A DNA stretch of 64,000 bases from Actinomycetota bacterium (lineage in GTDB: Bacteria; Actinomycetota; Actinomycetes; Actinomycetales; Microbacteriaceae). Each line of letters begins with the position of its first letter. The stretch's first letter is position 1. Below are positions 44,252 to 53,567 of this stretch, in pieces. Location of the stretch: positions 589,645 through 653,644 of the forward strand of contig JAIUPK010000001.1 in NCBI GenBank assembly GCA_020160915.1, written 5' to 3'. Position numbers and translations under genes: made by a program. Under the pieces are notes generated by a model that saw only the letters and a program-made list of their open reading frames with translations, had not been told where the DNA came from and ran no database searches.

Positions 44252-45424
44252 ATGGTGACGAGCATGAACCCAGCAGTGAAGCGTGCGATCGGGGTGATTC
44301 TCGCACTGCTGCTCATCGTCGGAATCGTGCTCGCGGTCTTCTGGGGCCGACTCTTCGGGGGCGCCACTGGCGGCGGCATCATCCCGGGCCCGACGAACCT
44401 GACCGTCGTGCAGGGCGTGATCGGTTCGGAGAAGAAGCCGTTCTTCGAGGATCCCGAGGTGAAGGCGATCTTCGCCGAGAAGGGCTTCGACGTGCAGATC
44501 GTCACGGCGGGCTCGAGGCAGATCGCGACGAGCGTCGACCTCACCGGAGTGGACTTCGTGTTCCCATCGTCGGCGCCGGCCGCGGAGAAGATCAAGCGCG
44601 AGACGAAGGCATCCACTGTCTACGCGCCCTTCTACTCGCCCATGGCGATCGCGACCTTCAAGCCCATCGTGCAGCTGCTCCAGGCTGCCGGCATCGCCAC
44701 TCAGGATGCCGCGGGCACCTGGCACCTCGACATCAAGGCGTATCTGGCCGCCGTCGCCGCGGGCACCCGGTGGAGCGACCTGCCCGGAGCCGCTGAAGCG
44801 TACCCGAGCTCACGGTCGGTGCTGATCTCGAGCACCGACATCCGCCAGTCGAACTCGGCGGCGATGTATCTCTCGATGGCGTCGTACGTCGCCAACGGCG
44901 ACACCATCGTGAGCTCGCCGGAGGCTCAGGCCGCGGTCATCGACCAGATGGCCGCGCTGTTCCTCGAGCAGGGATTCTCGGCCTCATCGTCTGACGCTCC
45001 GTTCGAGGACTACCTCTCGCAGGGCATCGGATCGAAGCCCATGGTCATGGTCTACGAGGCGCAGTTTCTGGGCCGCGAGATGAGCGGCGACGGCGCGATC
45101 ACCGACGACATGGTGCTCATGTATCCGGACCCCACGGTGTTCTCGAAGCACACCGTCGTGCCCCTCACCGACAACGGCGACACGGTCGGGCAGATGCTCG
45201 CCACCGACCCGCGCCTGGCCAAGCTCGCCGCGCTCTACGGCTTCCGGCCTGCCGACGCGAGCGTCTTCGCCGACCAGCTGACCTCCCACGGAATCGCCGT
45301 GCCGCCCACCCCGGTCAACGTGGTGGAGCCGCCGAGCTACGAGACCCTCGAATCGATGATCAACGAGATCAGCGCCCGCTACGACACCCCCGCACCGCCC
45401 GCGAGTTCCAACATCGACCAGTAG
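44252..45424 (+). CDS. Membrane-anchored solute-binding-like protein of the TelA operon
   Basis: The 390-residue protein has one N-terminal helix (about 11-33, AIGVILALLLIVGIVLAVFWG) and a large extracytoplasmic domain of periplasmic-binding type: LTVVQGVIGSEKKPFFEDPEVKAIFAEKGFDVQIVTAGSRQIATSVDLTGVDFVFPSSAPAAEKIKRE. The ligand is unknown. An ATG at 44264 (MNPAVKRA) is an alternative start. It is the first of four closely spaced genes that include telA, a VWA protein gene and an XpaC-like gene. TAACCT (44219-44224) may be the -10 element. Confidence 0.8.
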   Translation: MVTSMNPAVKRAIGVILALLLIVGIVLAVFWGRLFGGATGGGIIPGPTNLTVVQGVIGSEKKPFFEDPEVKAIFAEKGFDVQIVTAGSRQIATSVDLTGVDFVFPSSAPAAEKIKRETKASTVYAPFYSPMAIATFKPIVQLLQAAGIATQDAAGTWHLDIKAYLAAVAAGTRWSDLPGAAEAYPSSRSVLISSTDIRQSNSAAMYLSMASYVANGDTIVSSPEAQAAVIDQMAALFLEQGFSASSSDAPFEDYLSQGIGSKPMVMVYEAQFLGREMSGDGAITDDMVLMYPDPTVFSKHTVVPLTDNGDTVGQMLATDPRLAKLAALYGFRPADASVFADQLTSHGIAVPPTPVNVVEPPSYETLESMINEISARYDTPAPPASSNIDQ

Positions 45425-45435
45425 CAAGGAGAACC

Positions 45436-46665
45436 ATGTCCGACTCACCGCTGAACCTCCAAGCGCCCGCTGCAGTCCCGCCCGCACCCGAGGTGCAGTC
45501 CGATCTCGTGCTCGTGCCTCCGGCACCGGTGCCCGCCGTCGGCACCGCGCAGGCCAGCGCGATGATGCCGATCGACGACGCCCGCAGCGCCGAACTCGCT
45601 GACCGAGCGAAGGCCTTCATCGCCGACCTGGTCGGCAAAGACCCGAAGGCGCCCGAGTTCACCAAGAAGATCACCGACGTCGCCAACATGGGCCGCGACG
45701 AGATCCGGGATGCCGCGGCCGTCACCAACCGCATGCTGGAGCGCCCGGTCGCGGCCCTCGCCGCCGCGAAGGGCGCTGGCGACGAGGGGGATGCCCAGCG
45801 CAAGGTCGCGAACACGCTCGTCGAGCTGCGCATCACCATCGAGGATCTCGACCCCACCAAGAACGAGGGCGGGCTCGGACAGTTCCTGCTCAACCTCATC
45901 CCGTTCCGCGACAAGATCCGCAGCTACTTCGCCAAGTACGCCTCCGCCCAGACCACTCTCGACAAGATCCTCCGCGCCCTGCAGAACGGCCAGGACGCGC
46001 TGCTCAAGGACAACGCAGCGGTCGAGGGCGAGAAGGTGCGCCTCTGGGACACCATGAACAAGCTGCAGGAGTACGCGGTGCTCACGAGCGCTCTCGACGC
46101 GCAGCTGGTCGAGCAGATCGACGAGGTGCGCACCACGGATGCCGCGAAGGCAGACGCACTCACCGCCGATCTGCTGTTCACCATCCGCCAGAAGCACCAG
46201 GACCTGCTCACTCAGCTCGCCGTCAGCGCGCAGGGCTACCTCGCACTCGATGTCGTGCGCAAGAACAACGTCGAGCTGATCAAGGGTGTCGAGCGGGCAT
46301 CCACCACCACCATCTCGGCCCTGCGCACCGCGGTGATCGTCGCCCAGGCGCTCGCCAACCAGAAGCTCGTCCTCGACCAGATCACCGCGCTGAACACCAC
46401 GACGTCGAACCTGATCGTCGCGACCTCGCAGATGCTGAAGACCCAGTCGGCCGCGATCGCCGATCAGGCAACCTCGGCGACCATCAGCCTCGAGTCGCTG
46501 GAGACGGCCTTCCAGAACATCTACGACACGATCGACCAGCTGGACAGCTACAAGCTGAAGGCGGTCGTGACGATGGAGCAGACCGTCGACGCCCTGCAGG
46601 CGAAGCTCGCCGAAGCCACTACCTACCTCGAGCGGGCCAAGCCCGACGCGCCGGCCCAGGCCTGA
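45436..46665 (+). CDS. telA: TelA family toxic-anion resistance protein
   Basis: The 409-residue cytoplasmic protein matches TelA/YaaN throughout: RDAAAVTNRMLERPVAAL, VANTLVELRITIEDLDPTKNE, LLNLIPFRDKIRSYFAKYASAQTTLDKILRALQNGQDALLKDNAAVEGEK, and a long coiled-coil C-terminal half. TelA proteins are linked to tellurite, nisin and other envelope-stress resistance, without a known biochemical activity. AAGGAGA precedes the ATG. It lies between two solute-binding-type genes. Confidence 0.93.
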   Translation: MSDSPLNLQAPAAVPPAPEVQSDLVLVPPAPVPAVGTAQASAMMPIDDARSAELADRAKAFIADLVGKDPKAPEFTKKITDVANMGRDEIRDAAAVTNRMLERPVAALAAAKGAGDEGDAQRKVANTLVELRITIEDLDPTKNEGGLGQFLLNLIPFRDKIRSYFAKYASAQTTLDKILRALQNGQDALLKDNAAVEGEKVRLWDTMNKLQEYAVLTSALDAQLVEQIDEVRTTDAAKADALTADLLFTIRQKHQDLLTQLAVSAQGYLALDVVRKNNVELIKGVERASTTTISALRTAVIVAQALANQKLVLDQITALNTTTSNLIVATSQMLKTQSAAIADQATSATISLESLETAFQNIYDTIDQLDSYKLKAVVTMEQTVDALQAKLAEATTYLERAKPDAPAQA

Positions 46666-46666
46666 C

Positions 46667-48271
46667 ATGCGCCGCCGACTCGGACTGTCCGCCGTCATCG
46701 CGGCGACGGCGCTGCTGCTCACCGGATGCATCCCCTCGGTGGTGACCGAGGGCGATGGCACCGGCCTGCCGAACGACGGCCAGACCCTGCGAATCCTCGC
46801 CGGGAGCGAGGTCAAGGACATGGTGCCGATCCTCGAGCAGGCGGCATCCGAGACCGGCGTCAAAGTCGCGTTCGAGTACGTCGGCACCCTCGAGGGCACT
46901 GAGCTCGTGGCATTCGGTGGCGCAGCAGGCAAGTACGACGCCACCTGGTTCCCCAACAACCGGTACCTGTCGCTGCTGCCCGGCGCGAGCTCAGCGATCA
47001 CTGCCAGCGTGAAGATCATGAGCTCGCCGGTGGTGCTCGGCCTGAGCCAGTCGGTTGCGCGCGAGTTGGGGTGGGATGCCACGGCTCCCACCTGGGCGGA
47101 GCTTGCGACCGCGGCATCCGAGGGCAAGTTCACGTACGGAATGACCAACCCGGCCGCCAGCAACTCGGGGTTCAGCGCCTTGGTCGCCGTCGCCACCGCG
47201 CTGTCGGGAACCGGCTCCGCGCTCACCGACGCCGACATCACCGCGGTCACCCCGCAGATGACGAGCTTCTTCTCCGGGCAGAAGCTCACCGCGGGCTCCT
47301 CCGGCTTTCTCGCCGACAAGTTCGTGGCCAACCCCGACGTCGTCGACGGCATCATCAACTACGAGTCGGTGCTCATGGGCCTCGACACCCCCGAGCCGCT
47401 CACCATCATCACCCCGACCGACGGTGTCGTGACGAGCGACTACCCGCTCACCCTGCTCAGTTCGGCGGATGCTTCGAAGAAGCCCCTCTTCGACACCCTC
47501 ACCGACTGGCTCACCACCAAGAAGGTGCAGAGCGAGATCGTCGAGCAGACGAACCGGCGGCCGGGTGTGCCCGGCGTCGACACCGGTTCGACGTTCCCGC
47601 CCGGCATCCTGTTCGAGACACCGTTCCCCAACACTCTGGATGTCGCGAACACCCTGATCTCCACCTACCTCGAGTCGGTGCGCTCCCCCGCCCAGACGCT
47701 GTTCGTGCTGGACACCTCAGGCTCGATGGAGGGCGACCGCATCGCGAACCTCCAGCAGGCGCTGAAGAATCTCGCGGGGGCCGATGAGTCGACGGCGGGC
47801 GGGTTCGCCGCGTTCCGCTCCCGGGAACGGGTGACGCTCATCCCCTTCAACTACGGACCCGAGACCCCGATCGTGATCGAGGTGCCCGACGGCGACAAGA
47901 CACAGGCGCTGAGCGAGATCCGCGATCAGGCAGACAGTCTCTTCGCCGATGGGGGAACAGCGATCTACGACTCGCTCGAGGCCGCCTACCGCCTCGCCCT
48001 CACCCAGCAGAAGGAGCGTCCAGACACGTTCGTGTCGATCGTTCTGATGACCGACGGTGAGAATACCGACGGGGCGACCGAGAGCGACTTCGAGCAGTTC
48101 TACCAGAGCCTCGGCGCCGGCAAGACGAAGATCGCCACCTACGTCGTGCTCTTCGGTGATGCCAACGTCGAGGAGCTCACCCGGGTCGCAACCCTGACCG
48201 GCGGCAAGGTGTTCGACGCGCTCAACGGCGACCTTGCCGGTGCGTTCCAGGAGATTCGTGGCTACCAGTAG
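46667..48271 (+). CDS. Lipoprotein with solute-binding domain fused to VWA domain
   Basis: The 534-residue protein has a lipoprotein signal peptide ending in LLLTGC. A type-2 extracellular solute-binding domain (about 40-320) contains LRILAGSEVKDMVPILEQAASETGVKV. A C-terminal von Willebrand A domain (about 345-530) has the metal site DTSGS in TLFVLDTSGSMEGDRI, and DGGTAIYDSLEAA and VLMTDGENTDG supply the other MIDAS residues. Solute recognition and adhesion-type domains are joined in one extracellular chain. It starts 1 bp after the telA stop, so cotranslation is likely. Confidence 0.88.
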   Translation: MRRRLGLSAVIAATALLLTGCIPSVVTEGDGTGLPNDGQTLRILAGSEVKDMVPILEQAASETGVKVAFEYVGTLEGTELVAFGGAAGKYDATWFPNNRYLSLLPGASSAITASVKIMSSPVVLGLSQSVARELGWDATAPTWAELATAASEGKFTYGMTNPAASNSGFSALVAVATALSGTGSALTDADITAVTPQMTSFFSGQKLTAGSSGFLADKFVANPDVVDGIINYESVLMGLDTPEPLTIITPTDGVVTSDYPLTLLSSADASKKPLFDTLTDWLTTKKVQSEIVEQTNRRPGVPGVDTGSTFPPGILFETPFPNTLDVANTLISTYLESVRSPAQTLFVLDTSGSMEGDRIANLQQALKNLAGADESTAGGFAAFRSRERVTLIPFNYGPETPIVIEVPDGDKTQALSEIRDQADSLFADGGTAIYDSLEAAYRLALTQQKERPDTFVSIVLMTDGENTDGATESDFEQFYQSLGAGKTKIATYVVLFGDANVEELTRVATLTGGKVFDALNGDLAGAFQEIRGYQ

Positions 48272-48905
48272 CGGAGGCTTCTGGGGCACCGGCGCCGGCC
48301 GGTGGCTCGGCTCCAGCAAGAACATCTTCGGCAGCGTACTCGGGGCCGCGGCGATCGGAGCCCAGTTGGTCTTCGGGCTCGGTCCGCTGTGGCCGCTGGT
48401 GGTCGCGGCGAGTTACGGAGTGGGCGCACTGCTCGCGCCACGCGACCGGATCGACCTGCGCCTCGGGCTCGGGGCAGGGGCATCCGCCGACCAGCTCAAG
48501 GAGCAGCTGAAGGTGTTCCGCCGCGCGATGAAAGGCGAGGCGTCACGACTCGAGGATGACGCGAACCAGATCCTCGTGCACATCCTCGACTCACTCGACG
48601 AGATCGTCGAGCGCTGGGACGATCTCGCGGCGGCACCAGACCAGGCGCATGTCGTCGAGCAGATGATCACCGACTACCTGCCCACCTCGATTCAGAAGTA
48701 CCTGAACCTGCCGCGTACGTTCGCGCTGCAGTCCCGGGTCGAGGGCAAGAAGAGCGCGCACGACGAACTGATCGACCAGCTGACGATCCTGGCGACGGAG
48801 AGCGATCGCATCCGCACTGCGTTGTACTCACGCGACCTGGATGCACTGGGCGACCAGGGTCGGTTCCTGCGGGAGAAGTTCGGGAGGTCGGACCTGCAGC
48901 TGTAG
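48258..48905 (+). CDS. XpaC-like membrane protein of the TelA operon
   Basis: The 215-residue protein starts with GTG behind AGGAG and overlaps the VWA gene by 14 bp. Two adjacent hydrophobic segments (about 16-55) are followed by a helical domain: QLKEQLKVFRRAMKGEASRLEDDANQILVHILDSLDEIVERWDDLA, TDYLPTSIQKYLNLPRTFALQ. This resembles XpaC (5-bromo-4-chloroindolyl phosphate hydrolysis protein), the common partner of TelA in Bacillus. The function is unknown. Confidence 0.78.
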   Translation: MATSSGGFWGTGAGRWLGSSKNIFGSVLGAAAIGAQLVFGLGPLWPLVVAASYGVGALLAPRDRIDLRLGLGAGASADQLKEQLKVFRRAMKGEASRLEDDANQILVHILDSLDEIVERWDDLAAAPDQAHVVEQMITDYLPTSIQKYLNLPRTFALQSRVEGKKSAHDELIDQLTILATESDRIRTALYSRDLDALGDQGRFLREKFGRSDLQL

Positions 48906-48925
48906 GTCGCGGCCAGCGGGCCGGC

Positions 48926-49441
48926 CTAGCGCAGGCGTTCGAGCAGTTGCTCCTTGGTCAGCCGTGAGTAGCCGGGAACGGCCAGCTCGCGGGCCCGGGC
49001 GCGCAGGGCGGTGACGTTCCAGGTCTCGTCCGGCGTGCTGCTGCGAGTCGGCGCTGCGACGGGCGCTGCAGGCGTCGGTGCAGCAGCGGGGGTCGCGGGC
49101 GTTGCGGTCTTGGGCTTCTTCGCCGGTTTCGTGTCGGCCTTCTTGGCGTCGGCCTTCTTGGAATCGGCCTTCTTGCTGCCGACCTTCGACTTGTCGGCCT
49201 TCTTGGCCGCCTTCTTCGCCTTCGTGGCGGCCTTCTTCGCCGCTTCCTTCGCGGCTTCCTTCGCCTCGGCTGCGGCCTTCTTGGCGCGCTTCGCTGCCTT
49301 CTTGACGGCTTCCTTGGCGGCTTCCGCGGCCTTCTTGGCTTCGCGCTCGGCCTTCTTCTGCTCCTTCGTGAGCAGCCCCGTGATGTCGGACTTCGCGGCC
49401 TTCTTCGTCGCTTCGGACTTCTTGCTCTTCTTCGACGCCAC
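48926..49441 (-). CDS. Histone H1-like Lys/Ala-rich protein with SAP-type tail
   Basis: The 171-residue protein starts with GTG (ribosome-binding site GGGGAGAA). Residues about 25-115 are almost only Lys, Ala and Glu in KKAAKKA-like repeats, as in eukaryotic H1 and bacterial nucleoid proteins. A Pro/Ala/Thr linker follows, then a short SAP/Rho-N-like domain (about 143-171: VTALRARARELAVPGYSRLTKEQLLERLR) that binds nucleic acid. It probably compacts DNA or binds RNA. It is convergent with the XpaC-like gene. It is divergent from the synthetase gene. Confidence 0.82.
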   Translation of the reverse strand: MASKKSKKSEATKKAAKSDITGLLTKEQKKAEREAKKAAEAAKEAVKKAAKRAKKAAAEAKEAAKEAAKKAATKAKKAAKKADKSKVGSKKADSKKADAKKADTKPAKKPKTATPATPAAAPTPAAPVAAPTRSSTPDETWNVTALRARARELAVPGYSRLTKEQLLERLR

Positions 49442-49568
49442 AACTTCTCCCCAGCTCGCGCGGACGGTCAGCCGCGGTGGAGTGATCCTATGCCCCGCAG
49501 CCGTGAGCTCACCGGGGCGCATCGGTGTGCACCATCCGTTAACCCGCGGGCAATAGGGTGTTGCCCCC

Positions 49569-52500
49569 ATGACCGATGCACCGCCGCCCGCGCCCCGAAA
49601 GGGAGTGCTGCTCGCGAGCGACCGCGCGGCCGACCCTCGCACGCTTCTCGACGTGCTCCGCGAGACGACGGCACGATTCCCGGATGCCTCGGCCCTCGAC
49701 GATGGCGAGGGAGCGCTCAGCTACCGCGAGCTCATGGCTCGCGTCATCCGGGCCGCCGCGCGCTTGTACACGGCTGGCGTTCGGCGCGGGGATCGCGTGG
49801 GCGTGCGCATGCCGTCAGGGTCACGCGAGCTGTACGTGTCCATCCTCGCGATCATCACGGCGGGGGCGGCCTATGTTCCGGTCGATGCCGACGACCCGGA
49901 AGAGCGCGCGGAGCTGGTGTTCCACGAGGCCGACGTGCTCGGCGTCATCGGGGCGGATGGCGTGTTCGTGCCGCGTGCCACGCCATCATCGGCGCCGCGG
50001 CCGGCGCAACCGACGGGCCTCGGTGTGGTCTTCCGCGAGCCGCTGTTCGTCGGGGTTCCGCCGCACCCGAGCACGGCATCCCTCGACGTCGTCGAACCGC
50101 CGTCGGTCGACGACGACGCGTGGATCATCTTCACGTCGGGCTCGACGGGAACCCCGAAGGGCGTCGCCGTCTCGCATCGATCCGCCGCCGCATTCGTGGA
50201 TGCCGAGGCTCGCCTGTTCCTGCGCCACGAGCCGATCGGCGTGAGCGACCGGGTGCTCGCCGGCCTGTCGGTCGCGTTCGACGCATCCTGCGAGGAGATG
50301 TGGCTGGCGTGGCGCAATGGCGCCTGCCTGGTGCCAGCACCGCGCTCGCTGGTCCGCAGCGGAATGGACCTCGGACCGTGGCTGACGGCGCGCGGCATCA
50401 CTGTGGTGTCGACGGTGCCCACGCTTGCTTCGCTGTGGCCCGCAGAGTCGCTCGAGAACGTTCGCCTGCTGATCTTCGGCGGCGAAGCCTGCCCGCCCGA
50501 ACTGGCGGAACGGCTCGCCGTCGACGGTCGCGAGGTGTGGAACACCTACGGGCCCACCGAGGCGACCGTGGTCAGTTGCGCCGCACTGCTGGACGGCGGC
50601 GTTCCGGTGCGCATCGGGCTCCCCCTCGACGGGTGGGATCTCGGGGTGGTCGACGCGACGGGTGCTCCCGTCGCGGAGGGCGACGTCGGCGAGCTCATCA
50701 TCGGTGGGGTCGGTCTGGCGCGATACCTCGACCCGGTGAAGGATGCCGAGAAGTTCGCGCCCCACGAGGGGCTGGGCTGGGCGCGCGCCTACCGCAGCGG
50801 CGATCTCGTGCGCTTCGAGTCCGCCGGGCTGGTGTTCCAGGGCAGGGCAGACGACCAGGTGAAGGTCGGCGGTCGGCGCATCGAGCTGGGCGAGATCGAG
50901 GCCGCCCTGCGCGACCTTCCCGGGGTCTCGGGCGCTGCCGCCGCCGTGCAGGTCACGGATGCGGGCAACTCGGTGCTGGTCGGCTACCTCGCCATGAAGC
51001 CGGGCGAGACGCTCGACACCCGGGAGGCGACCGCGCACCTGCGCGACATCCTGCCCGGCGCCCTCGTGCCGCTGCTGGCACTGGTCGATGAGCTGCCGAC
51101 GCGCACCTCGGGCAAAGTCGACCGCGCGGCCCTGCCCTGGCCGCTGGCCGGGGCGACCGGCGATGACTCCGAGCTCGACGATCTGCAGGGGCGACTCGCC
51201 GCGCGCTGGCAGGCCGTGCTCGGCATCGCCGTCACCGACGCGGGCTCGAACTTCTTCGACCTCGGTGGCGGATCCCTCGCCGCCGCCCAGCTGGTTGCGG
51301 CCATCCGGGAGGACGACCCGGAGTTCACCGTCGCGGACGTGTACGCGCATCCGCGACTCGGCTCGATGGCCGACCTGCTCGCGAGCCGGGCCGGCGTCAT
51401 CGCCGCCCCGAGGACCGACTACCACCGCGTGACGCCGACGCCCCGACGCATGCAGGTGCTGCAGACGCTGCTGGGCATCCCGCTCTACGTTCTCAGCGGG
51501 GTGCGCTGGCTGGTGTACCTGCTCACGGCGAGCGCCATCCTGCGCCCGCTCGGCGGCTTCGACTTCCTGCCCACAGTGCCGATCTGGGCGCTCGCCATCG
51601 CCTTCGTGGTCTTCGCAACACCGCTGGGCCGGATGACGATCGCCGTCGTCTGCGCCCGCGCACTGCTGGGCGGTCTGCAGCCGGGGGACTATCCCCGCGG
51701 CGGCAGCGTGCACCTGCGCCTCTGGCTGGCCGAACAGGCCGCGCACCTGGTCGGCGCGGTGAGCCTCGCCGGTGCGCCGTGGATCACCTACTACGCGCGT
51801 GCCCTCGGCGCGACGATCGCCAAGGACGTCGACCTGCACACCCTTCCTCCTGTGACCGGGATGCTCACCATCGGCTTCGGCGCCTCGATCGAGCCCGAGG
51901 TGGACCTCTCGGGCTATTGGATCGACGGCGACACTCTGCGAGTCGGCGCGATCCGGATCGGCGCGCACAGCTCGATCGGTGCCAGAAGCACGCTTCTGCC
52001 GGGCACCCGGATCGGCAAGCACGCGGAGATCGCGCCAGGGTCTGCGGTGTTCGGGCGCGTGCCATCGGGCCAGCTCTGGGCCGGCTCCCCCGCGCAGCGC
52101 GAGGGCCGCAACCGGGCGTGGTGGCCCGAGGCCCGGCCGCCGCGGGGCCGTCGCTGGCTCGCGGCCTTCGGGGTGTCCTCGCTGCTTCTGTCGCTGCTGC
52201 CGCTCGTCGCGCTCGGCGCCGGTGCGGTGGTCGTCGCCTCGGGCATGCGGAACGCGGCATCACTCGTCGAGGCAGCGGCCCGCGCCTTCGCCATGGTGGT
52301 GCCCGCGGCACTTCTGGCGGGCGTGGTGTTCGCGCTGCTCGTGGTGATCGTCGTGCGTCTTCTCTCGATCGGAATGACCGAGGGCACCCACCCCGTGCGC
52401 AGCCGGGTGGGCTGGCAGGTATGGAGCACCGAGCGGCTGCTCGACCTGTCGCGCACATTCCTGTTCCCGCTCTACTCCAGCCTGCTCACTCCGGTCTGGT

Positions 52501-53567
52501 TGCGGATGCTCGGGGCCCGGGTCGGTCGTGACGTGGAGGCATCGACCGTGCTCCTCATCCCCTCGATGACGACGGTGCGCGACGGCGCCTTCCTCGCCGA
52601 CGACACCATGATCGGGTCCTACGAACTCGGCGGGGGCTGGTTGCGCATCGGCCACGTCGAGATCGGCAAGCGCGCGTTCATCGGCAACTCCGGCATGGCG
52701 GCTCTCGGCCACACCGTGCCACGCGACGGTCTCGTGGCAGTGCTCTCCGCCGCCCCGAGGAAGTCGAAGGCGGGGTCGTCGTGGCTCGGCTCGCCAGCCG
52801 TGCGCCTGCGCCGCACTGTCGCGGTCGCCGACGACACCCGCACCTTCCGACCCCGCCCGGTGCTGCGGGTGTCGAGGGCGCTGTGGGAGCTGTGCCGACT
52901 GCTCGCCGTGATCGCCACCTGCTCGCTCGGCCTCGCGGTGCTTTTCGGCTTCGCGTTTCTCACCACGGCATGGGGGTTGCCGATCACGGTTGCGGTCAGC
53001 GGTCTCGTGATGCTCGCGGCCGGTGGAGTCGCCGCGGGCCTGTCGACGGTGGCCAAGTGGGTATTCGTGGGGCGCATCCGGGTGGGCGAGCATCCCCTGT
53101 GGTCGTCGTTCGTCTGGCGCACCGAGGTGTCGGATGCCTTCGTCGAGCTTCTCGCCGCCCCGTGGTTCGCGCAGGCGGCCGCCGGCACCCCGGCGCTGAA
53201 CGTCTGGCTGCGATCGCTCGGGGCACAGATCGGGCGCGGTGTGTGGTGCGAGACCTACTGGCTCCCCGAGGCCGACCTCGCACACCTCGGCGACGGGTCG
53301 ACGGTGAACCGCGGATGCGTTGTGCAAACCCACCTGTTCCATGATCGAATCATGAGCATGGACACGGTGATCCTCGCCCCCGGCGCAACGCTCGGGCCGC
53401 ACAGCGTGATCCTCCCCGCTGCCCGCATCGGCGAGCACGGCACCGTCGGGCCGGCGTCGCTCGTGATGCGCGGCGAGCAGGTGCCGGTGGGGTCTCGCTG
53501 GAGCGGCAACCCCATCGGTCCGTGGCGCGAAGTGACCGTCGCGCGCTATCGCGCGAAGACCTCCTGA
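49569..53567 (+). CDS. Pls/PosA-type single-module peptide synthetase (poly-lysine-synthetase-like)
   Basis: The 1332-residue membrane enzyme has an adenylation domain (about 30-530; SGSTGTPKGVA, NTYGPTEATVV, YRSGDLVRF, GRADDQVKVGGRRIELGEIE, TSGKVDRAAL with K516). A carrier domain follows, with phosphopantetheine serine S569 in DLGGGSLAAAQ. Then come blocks of two TM helices each alternating with left-handed beta-helix domains (near 800, 1030 and 1250). This order is that of Pls, the epsilon-poly-L-lysine synthetase, and its PosA relatives. By eye the pocket residues are D238 A239 E242 S281 I302 G304 T326 V334 V335 K516, close to a lysine code. It starts an operon with an M1 peptidase gene. 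A PPTase gene lies opposite. TAGGGT (49554-49559) may be its -10 element. Confidence 0.9.
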   Translation: MTDAPPPAPRKGVLLASDRAADPRTLLDVLRETTARFPDASALDDGEGALSYRELMARVIRAAARLYTAGVRRGDRVGVRMPSGSRELYVSILAIITAGAAYVPVDADDPEERAELVFHEADVLGVIGADGVFVPRATPSSAPRPAQPTGLGVVFREPLFVGVPPHPSTASLDVVEPPSVDDDAWIIFTSGSTGTPKGVAVSHRSAAAFVDAEARLFLRHEPIGVSDRVLAGLSVAFDASCEEMWLAWRNGACLVPAPRSLVRSGMDLGPWLTARGITVVSTVPTLASLWPAESLENVRLLIFGGEACPPELAERLAVDGREVWNTYGPTEATVVSCAALLDGGVPVRIGLPLDGWDLGVVDATGAPVAEGDVGELIIGGVGLARYLDPVKDAEKFAPHEGLGWARAYRSGDLVRFESAGLVFQGRADDQVKVGGRRIELGEIEAALRDLPGVSGAAAAVQVTDAGNSVLVGYLAMKPGETLDTREATAHLRDILPGALVPLLALVDELPTRTSGKVDRAALPWPLAGATGDDSELDDLQGRLAARWQAVLGIAVTDAGSNFFDLGGGSLAAAQLVAAIREDDPEFTVADVYAHPRLGSMADLLASRAGVIAAPRTDYHRVTPTPRRMQVLQTLLGIPLYVLSGVRWLVYLLTASAILRPLGGFDFLPTVPIWALAIAFVVFATPLGRMTIAVVCARALLGGLQPGDYPRGGSVHLRLWLAEQAAHLVGAVSLAGAPWITYYARALGATIAKDVDLHTLPPVTGMLTIGFGASIEPEVDLSGYWIDGDTLRVGAIRIGAHSSIGARSTLLPGTRIGKHAEIAPGSAVFGRVPSGQLWAGSPAQREGRNRAWWPEARPPRGRRWLAAFGVSSLLLSLLPLVALGAGAVVVASGMRNAASLVEAAARAFAMVVPAALLAGVVFALLVVIVVRLLSIGMTEGTHPVRSRVGWQVWSTERLLDLSRTFLFPLYSSLLTPVWLRMLGARVGRDVEASTVLLIPSMTTVRDGAFLADDTMIGSYELGGGWLRIGHVEIGKRAFIGNSGMAALGHTVPRDGLVAVLSAAPRKSKAGSSWLGSPAVRLRRTVAVADDTRTFRPRPVLRVSRALWELCRLLAVIATCSLGLAVLFGFAFLTTAWGLPITVAVSGLVMLAAGGVAAGLSTVAKWVFVGRIRVGEHPLWSSFVWRTEVSDAFVELLAAPWFAQAAAGTPALNVWLRSLGAQIGRGVWCETYWLPEADLAHLGDGSTVNRGCVVQTHLFHDRIMSMDTVILAPGATLGPHSVILPAARIGEHGTVGPASLVMRGEQVPVGSRWSGNPIGPWREVTVARYRAKTS

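Noticed and set aside
49986-52022. Long open frame antisense to the synthetase gene
   Set aside because: It mirrors a strongly conserved adenylation domain.
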